Source: Penium margaritaceum (lineage: Eukaryota > Streptophyta > Zygnematophyceae > Desmidiales > Peniaceae). From it: a stretch of DNA of 64,000 nucleotides. The stretch is taken from the NCBI GenBank assembly GCA_023375785.1, contig SZWC01004935.1:20091-84090 (forward strand), given 5' to 3'. Position numbers and translations under genes: made by a program. Shown here piece by piece: positions 33,550 to 45,060 of the stretch (position 1 is the stretch's first letter; every line of letters begins with the position of its first letter). A model generated the notes under the pieces. It did not search any database and had not been told where the DNA came from. It saw only the letters and a program-made list of their open reading frames with translations.

Positions 33550-33564
33550 GGGTTATGGGCCCAC
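33550..33564 (+). promoter_or_regulatory. Primer binding site complementary to tRNA-Met anticodon arm (copia E2)
   Basis: GGGTTATGGGCCCAC begins 2 nt after the LTR. Its complement GTGGGCCCATAACCC is the anticodon stem-loop of plant initiator tRNA-Met, not its 3' end. Drosophila copia is known to prime from a cleaved 5' half of initiator tRNA-Met at an equivalent site (GGTTATGGGCCC), so E2 probably uses a half-tRNA primer. Confidence 0.8.
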
Positions 33565-33670
33565 AGCCCTGACCGGTCCCAAACGTTCACGGCTTCCGCG
33601 GCGGACAGGAGGAGCGTCTCGGACAACCTCGCTGTCAAACGTCTGACGATCCGGGTAGTAGAAGCGCAAC

Positions 33671-36600
33671 ATGGCGCTGAGAACGGAGTCGCATCTGATC
33701 CAGAAGTATGCGGGTGGCCCTGGCTTTGGGCTGTGGAGGTGGCACTTTGAGATCTACCTCGCACACAAGGGGCTACTCGACGTGATGAAGGGCACAGAGG
33801 TTCTCGACGAGAAGACTGCGACAGACGAAGAGAAGCAGGCCTTCGCAAAGAAAGATACCGAGGCGCTCATGCTCTTGCTGTCGTCTACTGCCGAGAACCA
33901 GTGGGGCTACTTCCAAGGCAGCGCGCTGGCTGCCGAGGCATGGCAAAAGCTTTGCACCATCCACCAATCGACGTCACTTGCAAACCGGATCTTCGCGATG
34001 AAGCGGCTTCTAACGGTGAGGATCGAGGAGGGTGAGGACATCCTCGCCGCCATGCAGCAGATTGAGTCGCTCGCCTCGCAATGCAACGATGTGGGGTGGA
34101 AGGTCGACTCTCAGCTGCAGGCGATGGCTCTCCTCATGGCTCTACGTGACAGTTGGAGCCCCCTCATTACCGTCCTCGGTGGATGGGCGGAGGACAAGCT
34201 GACCTATGGCGCAGTCGCCGAGTACATCCGCAACGAGGCGCAACGTCGCAGTGGCGGCGAGGCCTCGTCATCCTCATCGGCCCTGGTCACCAAAACGCGT
34301 GGTGGCGGCAGTGGCGGCAAGGGAGGCGGCGGAAAGGGTGGCGGCAAGAAGGGCGCCAAGAAAGGTGCGTGCCACAATTGTGGCAAGGAGGGCCATTGGG
34401 CCCGTGAGTGCCCGCAGGAGGCGAAGGCCGGCGGCAAGGACGCCAAAGGCAAGAAGGCGCTCCTCAACGGCACCAAAAACCATAACCTCAAAGGGGCCAG
34501 CAGGCGGTGCCTGGATTCCGGCGCCGAGGAGCACACCCAAGTCGAGAAGGTGGGATTCGTCCGCTACTCCAAATCTGCCAAGTCTATGGTGGTCGCGAAC
34601 GACAAAGTCGAGCCTGCGGCCGGCCAAGGAGACGTTGAGGTGGAGGTGGAGGTGAACGGTAAGAAAATGTTGCGTGTCATCCGTGATGTGCAACATGTCC
34701 CCGGCCTGGCTGACATTCTAAGTGTTAGTCGCTTGACGGATAAGGGGTATGAGGTGCTCTTCCGCAGGAAAGGCGCAGTGGTGCGCATGGACGGCGACGG
34801 CGAAGTCGTGCTGGAGGCAAAGCGCGAGGGCGGTCTCTACATCGTGGAGACAAAGGTGATCCCCACAGCAGCAGACGCAGCAGATTCGCAAGAACGTGCC
34901 GTCAACCTGGCCAAAGGAGGGGGAGCTGATCTGGAGCTCTGGCACCGGCGACTGGGGCATTCATCACCCGCAGTCGTGAAGGAGATGGCCAAGCGCGACA
35001 TGGTCCGCGGCCTCGACATCATCGGTGCAGCAGACGCGGTAGCAGATGCAGCAGCACACAAAAAGTGCGAGCCTTGCATTTTGGGCAAGGCGAGGCGCAA
35101 GCCGTTCAACGAGAACGGGGGACGCGCCCAGGACCTGCTGGAGATCGTGCACAGTGATGTGTGCGGACCGTTCAAAACGCCGTCAAAAGGCGGCGCGCGG
35201 TACTTTGTCACCTTCATCGATGACTGCAGCAGAAAACTCTACGTGTACTTCATGAAGCGGAAGGGCATGGTGCTGGACCGGCTGAAGGAGTACGTCGCCG
35301 CGGTGGAGAGGCAGACTGGCCGCAAGGTCAGAGCGCTACGCAGCGACAATGGCGGAGAGTACGTGGGCTGCAGTGGGTGGCTCAAGGAGCAAGGCATCAA
35401 GTGGGAGCGCACAACTCCCTACTCGCCACAATCTAATGGCGTGGCGGAGCGAGCAAACCAGACGCTGCTGAACATGGTGCGTACGATGCTCGTGGACGCG
35501 GGATTGCCGCGGAGCTTCTGGGCGNNNNNNNNNNNNNNNNNNNNNNNNNNNNNNNNNNNNNNNNNNNNNNNNNNNNNNNNNNNNNNNNNNNNNAAGGAGC
35601 AGGGCATCAAGTGGGAGCACACAACTCCCTACTCGCCACAATCTAATGGCGTGGCGGAGCGAGCAAACCAGACGCTGCTGAACATGGTGCGTACGATGCT
35701 CGTGGACGCGGGATTGCCGCGGAGCTTCTGGGCGAAAGCGGTGCGTACGGCAAGCTACACCATCAACCTGACCCCGACAGCGGTGCTGAAGGGGAAGAGC
35801 GGCTGGAAGACGCCGCAGGAGGTATGGAGCGGGCGCAAGCCAAGTGTGGCGCACCTGAAGGTCTTCGGGTGCAAGGCGCACGCGATGGTGCAGGCGGCAC
35901 AACGGCGCGATGGAAAACTGGACCCACGTGCCAAGCCGTGTCTCTTCCTTGGCTACGAGAGCGCGCTTAAGGCGTACCGGCTCTACGACGTGAGCAAGGA
36001 GGAGATCTTCAGCAGCCGTGACGTTGAGTTCGATGAGCATCAGACCTACAGTAGCAGCAGGAGTGACATCGGCGTGGTGGACTCTCCGAAGCAGGGGGAG
36101 TGGTTCCAGCTCCTAACCAATGAGGAGGAGCCGATGAACGCCGACACTGACGAAGAGTCTTCGGTGAGCGACGGTGCTGGGGTGCAGCAGGGCGGCGGTG
36201 CAAACGTAGGTGTCGCAGAGGCACAGGACGCAGCAGCCAAAGCAGAGGAGGCTGAGGACGTGAACGGGGCTGTCGAGGAGCAGCAACAGGACCAGCCGCC
36301 GGTGTCACCAAAATCACCGCGACGCAGCCGAAGGCAGCGGAATGCGGCAAAACGGTATGACGCAGCAACGGGCAGCTGGATCGGCATGGCGCGGTGCATG
36401 ATGGCAGCCGCAGCGGAGCCGAAAACCGTGCAAGAGGCGCTTGCACGACCTGAAGCGGAGCAGTGGGACGCAGCTATCAAGTCAGAGCTTGNGGTACAGT
36501 GGAGAAGTACAAGGCGCGGCTGGTGGCGAAGGGGTTTGCACAACGCAAGGGCGAGCACTACGACGAGACGTTCGCCCCCGTCGCCAAGTTCACGAGCATC

Positions 36601-37918
36601 CGGGCGATCCTCGCGGTGGCAGCTGCCAAGGACATGGAGCTGCACCAAATGGACGTGAAAACTGCGTTCCTGAACGGCATTCTCGACAAGGAGATCTTCA
36701 TGGAGGTGCCGGAGGGGGTGGACGTGCCAGAGGGCAAAGTGTGCAAACTGCGCAAGTCCTTGTACGGGCCTAAACAGTCGCCAAGGTGCTGGTACCAGCA
36801 GATGGATGGCTACATGGCGCAGCTCGGCTTCAAGCGCTGTCGAATCTGATCACAGTGTGTATGTGCGGCGCAACAACCAGCTCCATCAGATCGTCGCACT
36901 CTATGTGGATGACCTGATTTTGTGTTCATCTGACCTGCAGGCTCTACAACAGCTGAAGGAGCAACTGAGCAGCAGATTTCAGATGTCCGACATGGGGGAG
37001 TTGGAGTACTACCTCGGGGTGAGCATAACGCGGAACCGGAGGGCGCGCACTCTTGAGCTGGGGCAGGCCAAGTACGTGGCCGAAGTGCTGAAGCGGTACG
37101 GCATGGAGGACTGCAAACCGGTTGGCAGTCCGGTCTCCACAAAGTGTGACCTGAGCGCGGCAATGTCGCCGCAAACAAAAGAAGAGCGGGAGGACATGGC
37201 GGGGGTGCCGTACCAGTCTGCGGTGGGCAGCCTCATGTACGCCATGGTGGCGACTCGACCGGACCTGGCCTACGCGGTGGGTCAAGTGAGCAGGTACGTG
37301 GCCGATCCAGGGCCACTACACTGGCAGGCAGTCAAGTGCATCCTCCGCTACTTGCAGGCGACGCGGCATGCGTGCCTGAGGTTCGACGGCAAGAGGAGGA
37401 CTGACCCCTTGCGTCTGGTCTGCTACACGGATGCAGACTACGCCGGCGATGTGGACAAGCGGAAGTCCACCTCCGGCTACGTGTTCTTCCTCGCAGGTGC
37501 AGCGGTCTCGTGGTGCAGCAGAAAACAAGACTGCGTCGCCACCTCCACAGTGGAAGCAGAGTACATCGCGTTGGCCGAAGCGGTCAAGGAGGCGGTGTGG
37601 CTCCGCAGGCTATTGGGGGAGCTTGGCGTGCCGCAACGGGAGCCGATGGTGGTAGAAGAGGACAACACCGGCTCCATCTCGCTGACCAGCAACCCGACGC
37701 AGCACAGGAGGACGAAGCACATTGACGTGCGCTACCACTATGCGCGCGACATGGTCCAAAAGGGACAGGTTGTGCTACAACATTGTAGTACAACGCACAT
37801 GCTCGCGGATTGCTTGACCAAGGCGCAGCCCAGAGATCGGCATGTCCTCAGTGTGGCAGGCCTTGGGCTTACGGGCTATGATGGGCTCAAGAGCGCTATG
37901 GAAGATGAGCAGGAGTGA
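33671..37918 (+). CDS. Copia E2 gag-pol polyprotein
   Basis: ATG at 33671. Gag core (GFGLWRWHFEIYLAHKGL; UBN2-like), Gly/Lys-rich spacer, zinc knuckle CHNCGKEGHWARECP (34370-34414); protease site CLDSGAEEH (34510), with Glu where most copias have Ser/Thr; GAG-pre-integrase LWHRRLGHSS; integrase with HSDVCGPF, RSDNGGEYVG and NGVAERANQ, so all three acidic residues are present; reverse transcriptase with FAPVAKFTSIRAIL, HQMDVKTAFLNG and LYVDDLI (36901); RNase H with CYTDADYAGD, STSGYVFF, EAEYIALAEA and KHIDVRYHYARD. An N run at 35525-35593 splits a duplicated 140-bp integrase block, the n at 36491 removes about 40 residues before GTVEKYKARL, and a one-base frame change lies near 36835. Full-length copia polyproteins are about 1300-1400 residues, as here. 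Confidence 0.92.
35383..35734. repeat. Duplicated integrase block around an N run (likely assembly artefact)
   Basis: About 142 bp (AAGGAGCAxGGCATCAAGTGGGAGC.. to ..CGGAGCTTCTGGGCG) occurs before and after the 69-base N run at 35525-35593, offset 211. It encodes the integrase Glu motif twice, which cannot be functional. Two contig ends sharing an overlap explain it. Confidence 0.82.
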
Positions 37919-37940
37919 GCAGGGAGGCATCCGGCATGGC

Positions 37941-37956
37941 AGGAGCAAGGGGGAGA
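37941..37956 (+). promoter_or_regulatory. Polypurine tract of copia E2
   Basis: AGGAGCAAGGGGGAGA lies directly before the 3' LTR (TGTTACATATTG at 37958). It primes plus-strand DNA synthesis after RNase H cleavage. Confidence 0.85.
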
Positions 37957-37957
37957 T

Positions 37958-38563
37958 TGTTACATATTGCCCCGTGCCATGCCCTGGAGTTGCCGTTGTC
38001 AGGGCGATGGCTCCAGATCCTTGTACAGTGCATGTTTGCATGCATGGATGGATGTTTCAGAAACTAGAGGACANTGATCCGGCGGTGACCAGTTCGACTC
38101 CCACCACGCACACCATGGCCGAGGCGCCCCTTGGGGGATGCTAGCAGCAATATCCCATGGTTCATTGGAGCCATGTGCGCTTCGGAATGGCGGTCTGATG
38201 CTTCATTGAGGTCCAGGGCGCTTCGGGCACCCGTCACTCACGCTAGTGCTCTGTCAGGGACAGATACTCAATGATGCACTCCGAATCGCGTATCGGGCGC
38301 TACGGTGGTCCAAATCGCACGCGGTTTGGTGCGTTGGAAAGCTTGTGACTAGAAATATAACTTTGCTGATGTGGTCCGTGTCCAGTAATCCACTCAGAAT
38401 TGATCCCCAGCCCTTCGAACTTTGGGTGTTGCTGAATTCCGTCAGATTTCTGCTCACATAGTGTGTGGCGACCAGAAAGCACACACTTCGCCTAAGACTG
38501 CTGCCCAAAAGAGTTGTGAACCTCAGGACGTGGTCAGGCCACGTTGGAACCACATTTCCAACA
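37958..38563 (+). repeat. 3' LTR of copia E2, with an internal join
   Basis: Matches 32818-33547 except for the n at 38074, which stands for the missing segment equivalent to 32932-33059. Ends CATTTCCAACA and is followed by the target duplication GACGG. Confidence 0.92.
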
Positions 38564-39173
38564 GACGGCACTGGGAAAGTCTGGCGGCTGCGGAGGGCCC
38601 TCTATGGCCTAAAGCAATCGCCTCTGTGCTACAACCAGGAGATTAGTCGCACGCTCCTCCGCGGCAGCCTCCTACGCAGTTTGCTGACCCCGCACTGTTC
38701 ATTACCCCGCGAGGCAAGACCTTCCTCACTGTCCTTGTCTGCGTAGACAATCTCCTCATTGCGCCGCCAGACATGGCTGCCTTCCAGTGTGTCAAGGATC
38801 TGCTCCACACCGCCTACCAGATGAAGGATCTCGGGTCTGCCCGAGTTTTCCTAGGCATGGAGCTCAAGTATGATCGCTCCCAGGGCGTCCTACACGTCCA
38901 CTAGACTGCCTATGTACACACTCTGTCTACTCGCTTTTCCGAGGACCTGTCCCTCAAGCCAAGCGCATCCTCACCCATGTCACCCGATGGCCAGGTGAAG
39001 CTGAAGAACTCTGAACCAGCCGTTGTGGAGGAGCCAATTGACATGACCACGTATCTGTGAGTCATCGAGTCACTGATGTTCCTGGCAACGATGACACAGC
39101 CAAATATTGCATTGGCCTTCAACCTCCTGGCTTACTTCTCTTAGGAGCCGCATTACCTCCATTTTGAGACTGT
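38564..39173 (+). pseudogene. Copia A reverse transcriptase, C-terminal part
   Basis: Resumes after E2: GKVWRLRRALYGLKQSPLCY, then a frame change, VLVCVDNLLIAPPD (catalytic YVDD reads CVDN), YQMKDLGSARVFLGMELKYDR, a TAG at a Gln position in LHVHxTAYV, and LMFLATMTQPNIALAFNLLAYF. Inactive. Confidence 0.8.
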
Positions 39174-39705
39174 GATCTGAGTACTATGCTATGTTGTCTC
39201 GACTCCACGGCGAGGTCTCATGTTCTGCCGACAACCATCTGTTGTCACGGTGGGATACACCGACAGTGACTGGGCCGGCAGTCCAGAAGGTAAGAGCCAC
39301 ACAGGCTGGATCTTTCTGGTTGGCGACACTGATGTGTCCTAGTGTAGTGGCAAGCAAGGATACATTGCACGTAGCACTGCTAAGGCTGAGTACGTGGCCC
39401 TTGGCTTAGGCGCATGTGAGAGCGTATGGCTGCGTCGTCTGTTGTCCGAGCTATGTCAGTCCGTCGCATCCCATGTTGCATTGTGACAATGAGAGTGCTA
39501 TGGCCATCGCCGACAATGACGGCGTGCATCACACACGCACAGAAAACATCAATGTTGAATATCACTATGTGTGTTCGTTGTTGCACGATGGCAGTGTCAA
39601 CATTATGTGGGTTGAGACAACATGGTAGCTGGCTGACTTCTTGACCAAGGCACTGAAGTGCGACTCATTCAAAAAGGCTGTGAGTTCGGTTGGCGTGCGA
39701 CCGTG
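39174..39705 (+). pseudogene. Copia A RNase H domain
   Basis: CYVVSTPRRGLMF, then GYTDSDWAGSPEGKSHTGWI with the first catalytic Asp, a TAG in place of Trp in DVSxCSGKQGYIARS, AKAEYVALGLGACESVWLRR with the catalytic Glu, and HHTRTENINVEYHYVCSL. The end is WLADFLTKALK(C)DSF.. near 39660. Few stops, but one TAG in the core. Confidence 0.8.
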
Positions 39706-39801
39706 AGATGCACTCCTTGTCCCTGCTTGCATCTCTACATGCTCTAAGGGAGTCTGTCTCTTGAATGTGTCCCTGTCCGTCCATGTGCACTGCGCCTGTG
39801 A

Positions 39802-39813
39802 GTCATGAGGGAG
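39802..39813 (+). promoter_or_regulatory. Polypurine tract of copia A
   Basis: GTCATGAGGGAG immediately before the 3' LTR start (TGTTGG at 39814). The same GTCATGGGGGAG core precedes the 3' LTRs of E3 and E5. Confidence 0.75.
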
Positions 39814-40432
39814 TGTTGGTTTTTTCTCACATCTCTCATTGAGTTGTGTTGTGTCCTCCCGGCTTGTGTACATCGGCGTGCAGATGACTAACAGCGAGGT
39901 TCGACGCTACTAGAGTGTTTTCCGGTGGAGCCAATGCACGCTGAGGACTACTCCTAGTTTGCTGGAGCCTCCTCCCTCCGGCAACGTGCTCAGCTCCATC
40001 GACAGGCCTCCTCGACGGTCGGGCCGCCGACGGTCACTGCCACCGCGGATGCTGTCTTCATGCGACCACTGCTGGATCTAACGGTACCATTGTGTCTGCA
40101 GCGTCGTGCTCTGCTTAGGGTCCAGATCTCATGCTAGCGTGGCACTGTTGTCACCAGGGACTAGTGTAGGTTCTGCCTGGGTTTGGGCAGCCATAACTCC
40201 TCACTGTTGTTTTCCTAGCAGATTCTAACCGCATGACTGCGTTCCCAGCGTTGGTATCATGATATGATCCAGTTTTCAGGCGAAACGGATAACGCCCGGG
40301 TTTTGGGCTGTTCGCCATCTGGCAGAGCTCACCGAGGAAACCCTGCCTGCCAGAAAATAAATCAATTTTCTGATTGACTGGTTAGCTCAGTAGCAAGCTC
40401 TACACAGTTGGGGGGGAGCTACAACTTGGAGG
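39814..40432 (+). repeat. 3' LTR of copia A, left part
   Basis: Aligns with the 5' LTR from TGTTGGTTTTTTCTCAC to the point of E3 insertion. The remainder continues at 51961. Many substitutions against the 5' LTR, more than for E2. Confidence 0.85.
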
Positions 40433-41077
40433 TGTTGTGATGTGAGTCATTACCATCAGTTTGTACAGCTTACTGTGACCACTCGGCCGTGTCCATGCTC
40501 ATGCAGGTCCCTGATACGGGCCCAATTGGCGCTGGAGCACCGACAAGTGGTGGCTCCATCCACCAGCAGCTGCGAGACGGCTGCCACAAAGTCCCGGGTG
40601 TTTGCTGGAGTGCTCTACAGAGTTTCTGCGGACGCTAGAGTTTTCTCGGTGGACTCGCTCTCGAGCCCAATTTGCATGTTTTCCATTGGTTGTCCACCGA
40701 ACGATGTTGAACTTGTGTTGTGACCAGTCGCAGCATTCGGCTCAAGATTCTGCATCCCTAGGTTCAGACGGTGTTGCGTTTGGATGATTGTGCGCAAAAT
40801 TACAACCAAAACAGTGGCTTTGAGCCGGTTTTAACACAAAGTGGCACTGCCGCGTGCGTCACCCGCTGTGTGCCGCGGCAGTTTTTTATGTTGTGTACTT
40901 GTCACTTGTCATTTCTCTCTGCATTACTAAGCTATTGGAGCTTATGAGACTTTGCGTGTCTCCCTAGCCTGATCCTTGTTGTTTCTTGCGCGTGCTTGCT
41001 TGCTAGTGTGCCAGCTGACTGGACAGTGCCGCCACGTCAGCAGCAACAAGGTTAGGAAGCTTCCTAGCAACTTCTCA
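40433..41077 (+). repeat. 5' LTR of copia E3
   Basis: 645 bp, TGTTGTGATGTGAGTC .. AGCAACTTCTCA, TG..CA ends, followed at once by the primer site. Related in sequence to the LTRs of E5 (shared GTGACCACTCGGCCGTGTCCAT segment). Confidence 0.9.
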
Positions 41078-41090
41078 TGGTATCAGAGCA
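41078..41090 (+). promoter_or_regulatory. Primer binding site, initiator tRNA-Met 3' end (copia E3)
   Basis: TGGTATCAGAGCA directly follows the LTR; complementary to the 3' end of plant-type initiator tRNA-Met. Confidence 0.9.
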
Positions 41091-41882
41091 TCGAGACCCC
41101 TCTCGCTGAGCTGCGCAGCAGAGACGCAGCACCGGCAGTACCAGTAGGAGTGACCTCCACCCCCACATCCTGGGACCCGTCGCAGCCGACGTCACCACGC
41201 AATCGGCACCACCGTAGCAAGAGGAGCTACGGTAGTGACGAGCTTCAGCAGCCACGCCGGTCAGGAGCAGCAGCACGGGATGGAAGCAGGAGCCGTGTCT
41301 GGTTACCAGCCTCTACCTAAAAAAAAAGGATCAGCAGCTCGTAGCAGCAGCTTGCAACGGCGGCTACGAGCAGTGGTAGCGCGCAGCAGTGGCAGCAGCT
41401 TCCAGCAGCGAGCGGCTATAGCAGCGCAACAGTAGTTGCGATGGGGACGGCACCAGCAGACCCGCCGCAGCAGCAACAGTGGGCTTGCGCGGCACTGCTA
41501 CTGCACTTCAGTGCTACGCAGTGGTGCTGCATAGCTACGCAGAAACTACGTAGCACTCTAGAGGCCTACGTGGCACTGCACAGGCCTACGCAGCCCCTGC
41601 GCAGCCGCGAGCAGGGAGCGACGAGGTTACCCCCACCAGTCACGCGAAGTTTGCGTGACCTCCAAAAAAACAAGAAAATTATGGCGTAACATATGCCATC
41701 GTAAAAAACTGCTAGTTTTCTTCGCTAGCGTATAAAATGCTGACGTCATCATTGGTTGTACTGGCGTCACCAATTTTGAGGTCAAAACATCATTTTTTTC
41801 TGAAAGTTTCAACTCTTCGATAAACACAGTCAGTTTCTTGTTCAGAGCATTTTTTACGTTCGACCCCATACTGAGCATTCCG
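41091..41882 (+). other. Copia E3 leader with CAG-rich tract and TGACGTCA
   Basis: CAG/GCA-rich from 41230 to 41560, then TATAAAATGC followed by the palindrome TGACGTCA (41741-41748), 135 bp before the gag ATG. The final 130 bp resembles the same part of E5 (..TTTCAACTCxTCGA..). No gene. Confidence 0.7.
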
Positions 41883-43620
41883 ATGCCGCCGGTCCGTGAC
41901 AAGGGCAAAGGGCTAGTTGACCCCTCTTCTTCCTCCTCTTCGGGCGTTATGAGTCCACGGTCGTAGTCCCTCACAATCGACAAGCTTCGTCAGTCGCAAG
42001 ACGAGATGCGTCGGCAGTAGCAGCGGCAGTCCGAAGCGTTGCAGGAGTTCACGCAGTTACTACGGGGTCGTTCGGGGACCTCACAGCAACCACCTGGAGG
42101 ATCTACTGGAGCTGCAAAATTTGCTCAACAGTCTACACCCTACATAGCACCGCGGCCTCAACACCACTCATCACAGCTTGACACCTGGGATGAGGAGGAG
42201 ATAGAGGATGACTCACGCGAGCACGAGCTTCGTCTGCTTGAGGAGCGCATCCGTGAGTTTCGACTGGGGTCGCAGCCTCTCACTCTGCCACCTTCTCGCC
42301 GTCGGGATCAGCCACGTCGTTTAGCAGCATTCACTTTTGGTGGCGTTTCCCTCACTGGTTGGCTCCCCATACCCTGTCCACCGTCTCCCCAGCCTGAGGT
42401 CGCCCTCCCCACGGAGTAGCGACCAAAGGACTTTGAGACACCTCCACCCCGTTACTATAGCGACCAGGGCTATGATTCGTGGGATACCTTACTTCAGGTG
42501 TGGGCCGATTCTGAGGGTTTTTGGCAATACTACCACAGCCAATACCAGACCCGCGACACTCATCAGGTCCAGACAGCAGCAAGAGCGATGCGCGGTCTCC
42601 TTTATGCCATGCCGCAAGAGACTGGTCCACTTCCGACCCTTCCTCTATGAGACTGGGACAGGGACAAGAGCAGATCCGCGTCAGGGCTGGGAGCTAGCCC
42701 AGAAACTTCTCGTTGCGGAGACCCATGCCACGAGTGCTGCCCGACTACGTGAGTTTCACTACCTCCATCAGGGTCCCACGGAGCTTGGAGCTGACTACTG
42801 GAGGCTCACGATGCGCCTTTCCACGTCCCTTCGGACCGGTGGTGCGATGCAGTTGTGGGCACTCGACACCATCATGATGGGGGCGCATTTGGACCACATG
42901 AAGCTCTTTACGGGATTTGACCATGTGGCTCTCTCTCAGTTGTCGGGGTCACTACAGCTCTTTCCTTGGGCCCATCGCTACTTCATCCAGGCCACATCGG
43001 GTCATGAGGCTGCCATCGCCCATCAGCAGAGTCCACTTGTTGCAGTAGTGACTGCGACCCCTCCTACGCCTCTGTCCCAGCTCTCCAGTCCCACCTCCAC
43101 CGCTTCCTCCTCCTCCTCCTCTACCCCGAGCGGCCACACTCAGGACGTTGCAGCGGCCGTGCAGGGGAAGAAGGGGAAGAAGCGACGCGGGAAGATACAG
43201 CAGCAACAGCAGTCGACGAGTAGTGGCAGTGGACGTTCTGTCCACTACTACAACTGTGGAGGCGCTCATCACTACACGGAGTGTGAGCAATCCCTTAACT
43301 GGACTTGGATCATGCGCGACCTTCAGGCGGTACACACGCAGCGGATTTCCTTGAGTGACACACGGACCGAGTGTATCGTAACCACGACTGCAGCAAACGC
43401 ATCCATTTTACAAGGCGGCAGTGGTGATGTGGACCCTAGGGATCACACAATCGCAGAGCTTCATCAGCTTCTGGCGCTTTGTACTCAGGGAGGTGCAAAT
43501 GTGTTATCACAGTGCAGTGGTCTCAAGACACCTTGTCCTACTCCATTTGTTGCCCGTGATGATGCCTGTGGTGGGGCTCAGTTGGCTTGCGATGAGGATG
43601 GACTTGACAGTACCAACTAG
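41883..43620 (+). pseudogene. Copia E3 gag
   Basis: ATG at 41883 (MPPVRDKGKGLVDPSSSSSS), a stop at SPRSx shared in position with E5, a Gln/Glu-rich coiled segment (ELRLLEERIREFRLGSQ), RPKDFETPPPRYYSD after a TAG in place of Gln, the gag core (frame change near 42640), and a zinc knuckle-like segment YYNCGGAHHYTEC at 43246-43284 in which the first cysteine of CX2CX4HX4C is Tyr. Ends near 43618 with TAG in place of Trp. Confidence 0.78.
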
Positions 43621-43736
43621 CTTGACGAGTCACAGATCCGTGTTGTTTGTCGTTGTCCTGAGTCCTCTGCTGAGCGTCCAACAGAGGCACACTGTTCAGT
43701 GGCATGTTGCTTAGTGTCGACAACTGGTCATGAGCG

Positions 43737-44160
43737 GAGTGGCACCTAGATTATTGACTCTGGTGCCACCCATCACAAGACCTGTCGTCGTAGTGACATT
43801 GTTGTGCTTGGTCCCGTTGCATCCATTCGGTCCGTTCGCACAGGGTCTGGTCGGTAGTTGCCTGTGCAGGGAATTGGGGTTGTACAGTTTGATGGTCCGT
43901 CTGACCCCTTGTGCATTTTTGATGTGCTCTTTGTCCCTGCTCTTGAGTTCAGCCTGCTCTCCATTCGTGCATGCACCAAGATGGGTCTCACTGTTGAGCA
44001 CTCTGCTGACTCTGCCACAATGATTGCTATTGACACACGCGCCATCGTGCTTCGTGCCTCTGTTGTTAATAACCTATATCTTGTGTCTCGTTGCATTCCC
44101 TCTATTTCTTCTCCCCCTCTCTCTTTTGCGTGTATGTTTGTAACTGGTGTTCTCTCCCCT
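43737..44160 (+). pseudogene. Copia E3 protease
   Basis: GTxIIDSGATHHKTCRRSD retains the Asp-Ser-Gly triad but has TAG in place of the Trp before it, then VVLGPVASIRSVRTGSGR and a TAG in place of Gln, LPVQGIGVVQFDGPS, DVLFVPALEFSLLSIRAC. From 43858 the frame is open through to the integrase. Confidence 0.82.
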
Positions 44161-45058
44161 GAGCACCAGCGCTTGTTACATCGTTGCCTCTGCCATGTGA
44201 GCTCGGACACTACGTCCAAGCTTATTCGAACTCAGCCAGTCCTCAATCTTGACGCAGCTTCTTTTGAGAAGTCGCCCAAGACCGACTCTCGTTCTTGCGC
44301 CCAGGGTAAGATGCATCACTGTTCTTACCTTGACTCCTCCTCCAAGGCACTGCACCCACTACAGTTGGTCCACTCAGACCTTCTCGGTCCTCTCCCAGTT
44401 GAGTCCCGCTCTGATCGGGGTCGATATGCTCTCACCCTGACCGATGAATTCACCCGGATGCGGTGGGTCTACAGCCTCCGCCACAAGAGTGATGTAGTGT
44501 TGGCAGTCCGCCTGTGCCTTGTGATGGCTGAGCATCAGTCTCGTCACACCCTGCACACGTCCTGCTCGAATCGTGGTGGTGAGTTCTTAGGCAAGATGGG
44601 TGCCTGCTTTGCCGAGAACGGTATCTTTCACCAGCTTTCCGTCCCTGCTACACCACAACAGAACGGTGTGCCTGAGCGTTGGAACCGCACCATGGAGCAT
44701 GCAGTTCATGCTATGCGATCTGAGTGTGGTCTTCCGGAGTCCTTTGCCTTTGAGGGCTTCTCCTACACAACATGGGTCTGAAACCGTGTGCCGCATGGTC
44801 CACTTCCACACCATGTCACGCCGTACGAGTTGTGGTTTGTCCATCGTGTTGATCTCCGTCTCGCCCGCGTTTGGGGGTCCCTTGCCTGTGTCTGGTACAC
44901 CAAGGAGGAGCAGGGGTCCAAGGTCTCACCTTGGGGATGCATGTGTACCTTCCTTGGCATCTCCCCACGGTCAAAGGCCTGGAACTTTTGGGACCTTGCT
45001 CGCCATCGCATTGTCAAGTCTTGAGATGCTCTCTTCTCTAAGCCTCTCACCTACCACG
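44161..45058 (+). pseudogene. Copia E3 GAG-pre-integrase and integrase
   Basis: HQRLLHRCLCHVSSDT, then a zinc-binding-like SCAQGKMHH, LVHSDLLGPLP (first Asp intact), LTDEFTRMRWVYSLRHKSD, SCSNRGGEFLG (second Asp is Asn, as in A), QQNGVPERWNRTMEHAVHAM (Glu intact), TGA in place of Trp at 44779-44781, RVDLRLARVWGSLACVW and KSxDALFSKPLTYHD with TGA in place of Arg. All lesions are C-to-T or G-to-A. Confidence 0.84.
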
Positions 45059-45060
45059 AC

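Larger units (their letters stand above)
32818..38563 (+). mobile_element. Ty1/copia retrotransposon E2, young, nested in A
   Basis: LTRs 32818-33547 and 37958-38563 (the second lacks about 128 bp at the n at 38074), primer site 33550-33564, one long gag-pol frame from 33671 to a TGA at 37916-37918, polypurine tract before the 3' LTR, and 5-bp duplication GACGG. I count roughly a dozen differences over 600 comparable LTR bases, about 2 percent, making E2 the youngest element here. It is GC-rich and free of the TAG decay seen in its neighbours. Its defects coincide with assembly gaps, except for one frame change near 36835. Confidence 0.93.
32813..38568. repeat. Target site duplication GACGG of copia E2
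   Basis: GACGG occurs at 32813-32817 and 38564-38568, directly outside the two LTRs of E2. Joining the flanks with one copy restores copia A reverse transcriptase (..SFDDG + TGKVWRLRRALYGLKQSP). This is decisive for the nested insertion. Confidence 0.94.

Noticed and set aside
33550-33564. tRNA gene fragment
   Set aside because: Only 15 bases match, in antisense, at the exact place of a primer binding site next to an LTR.
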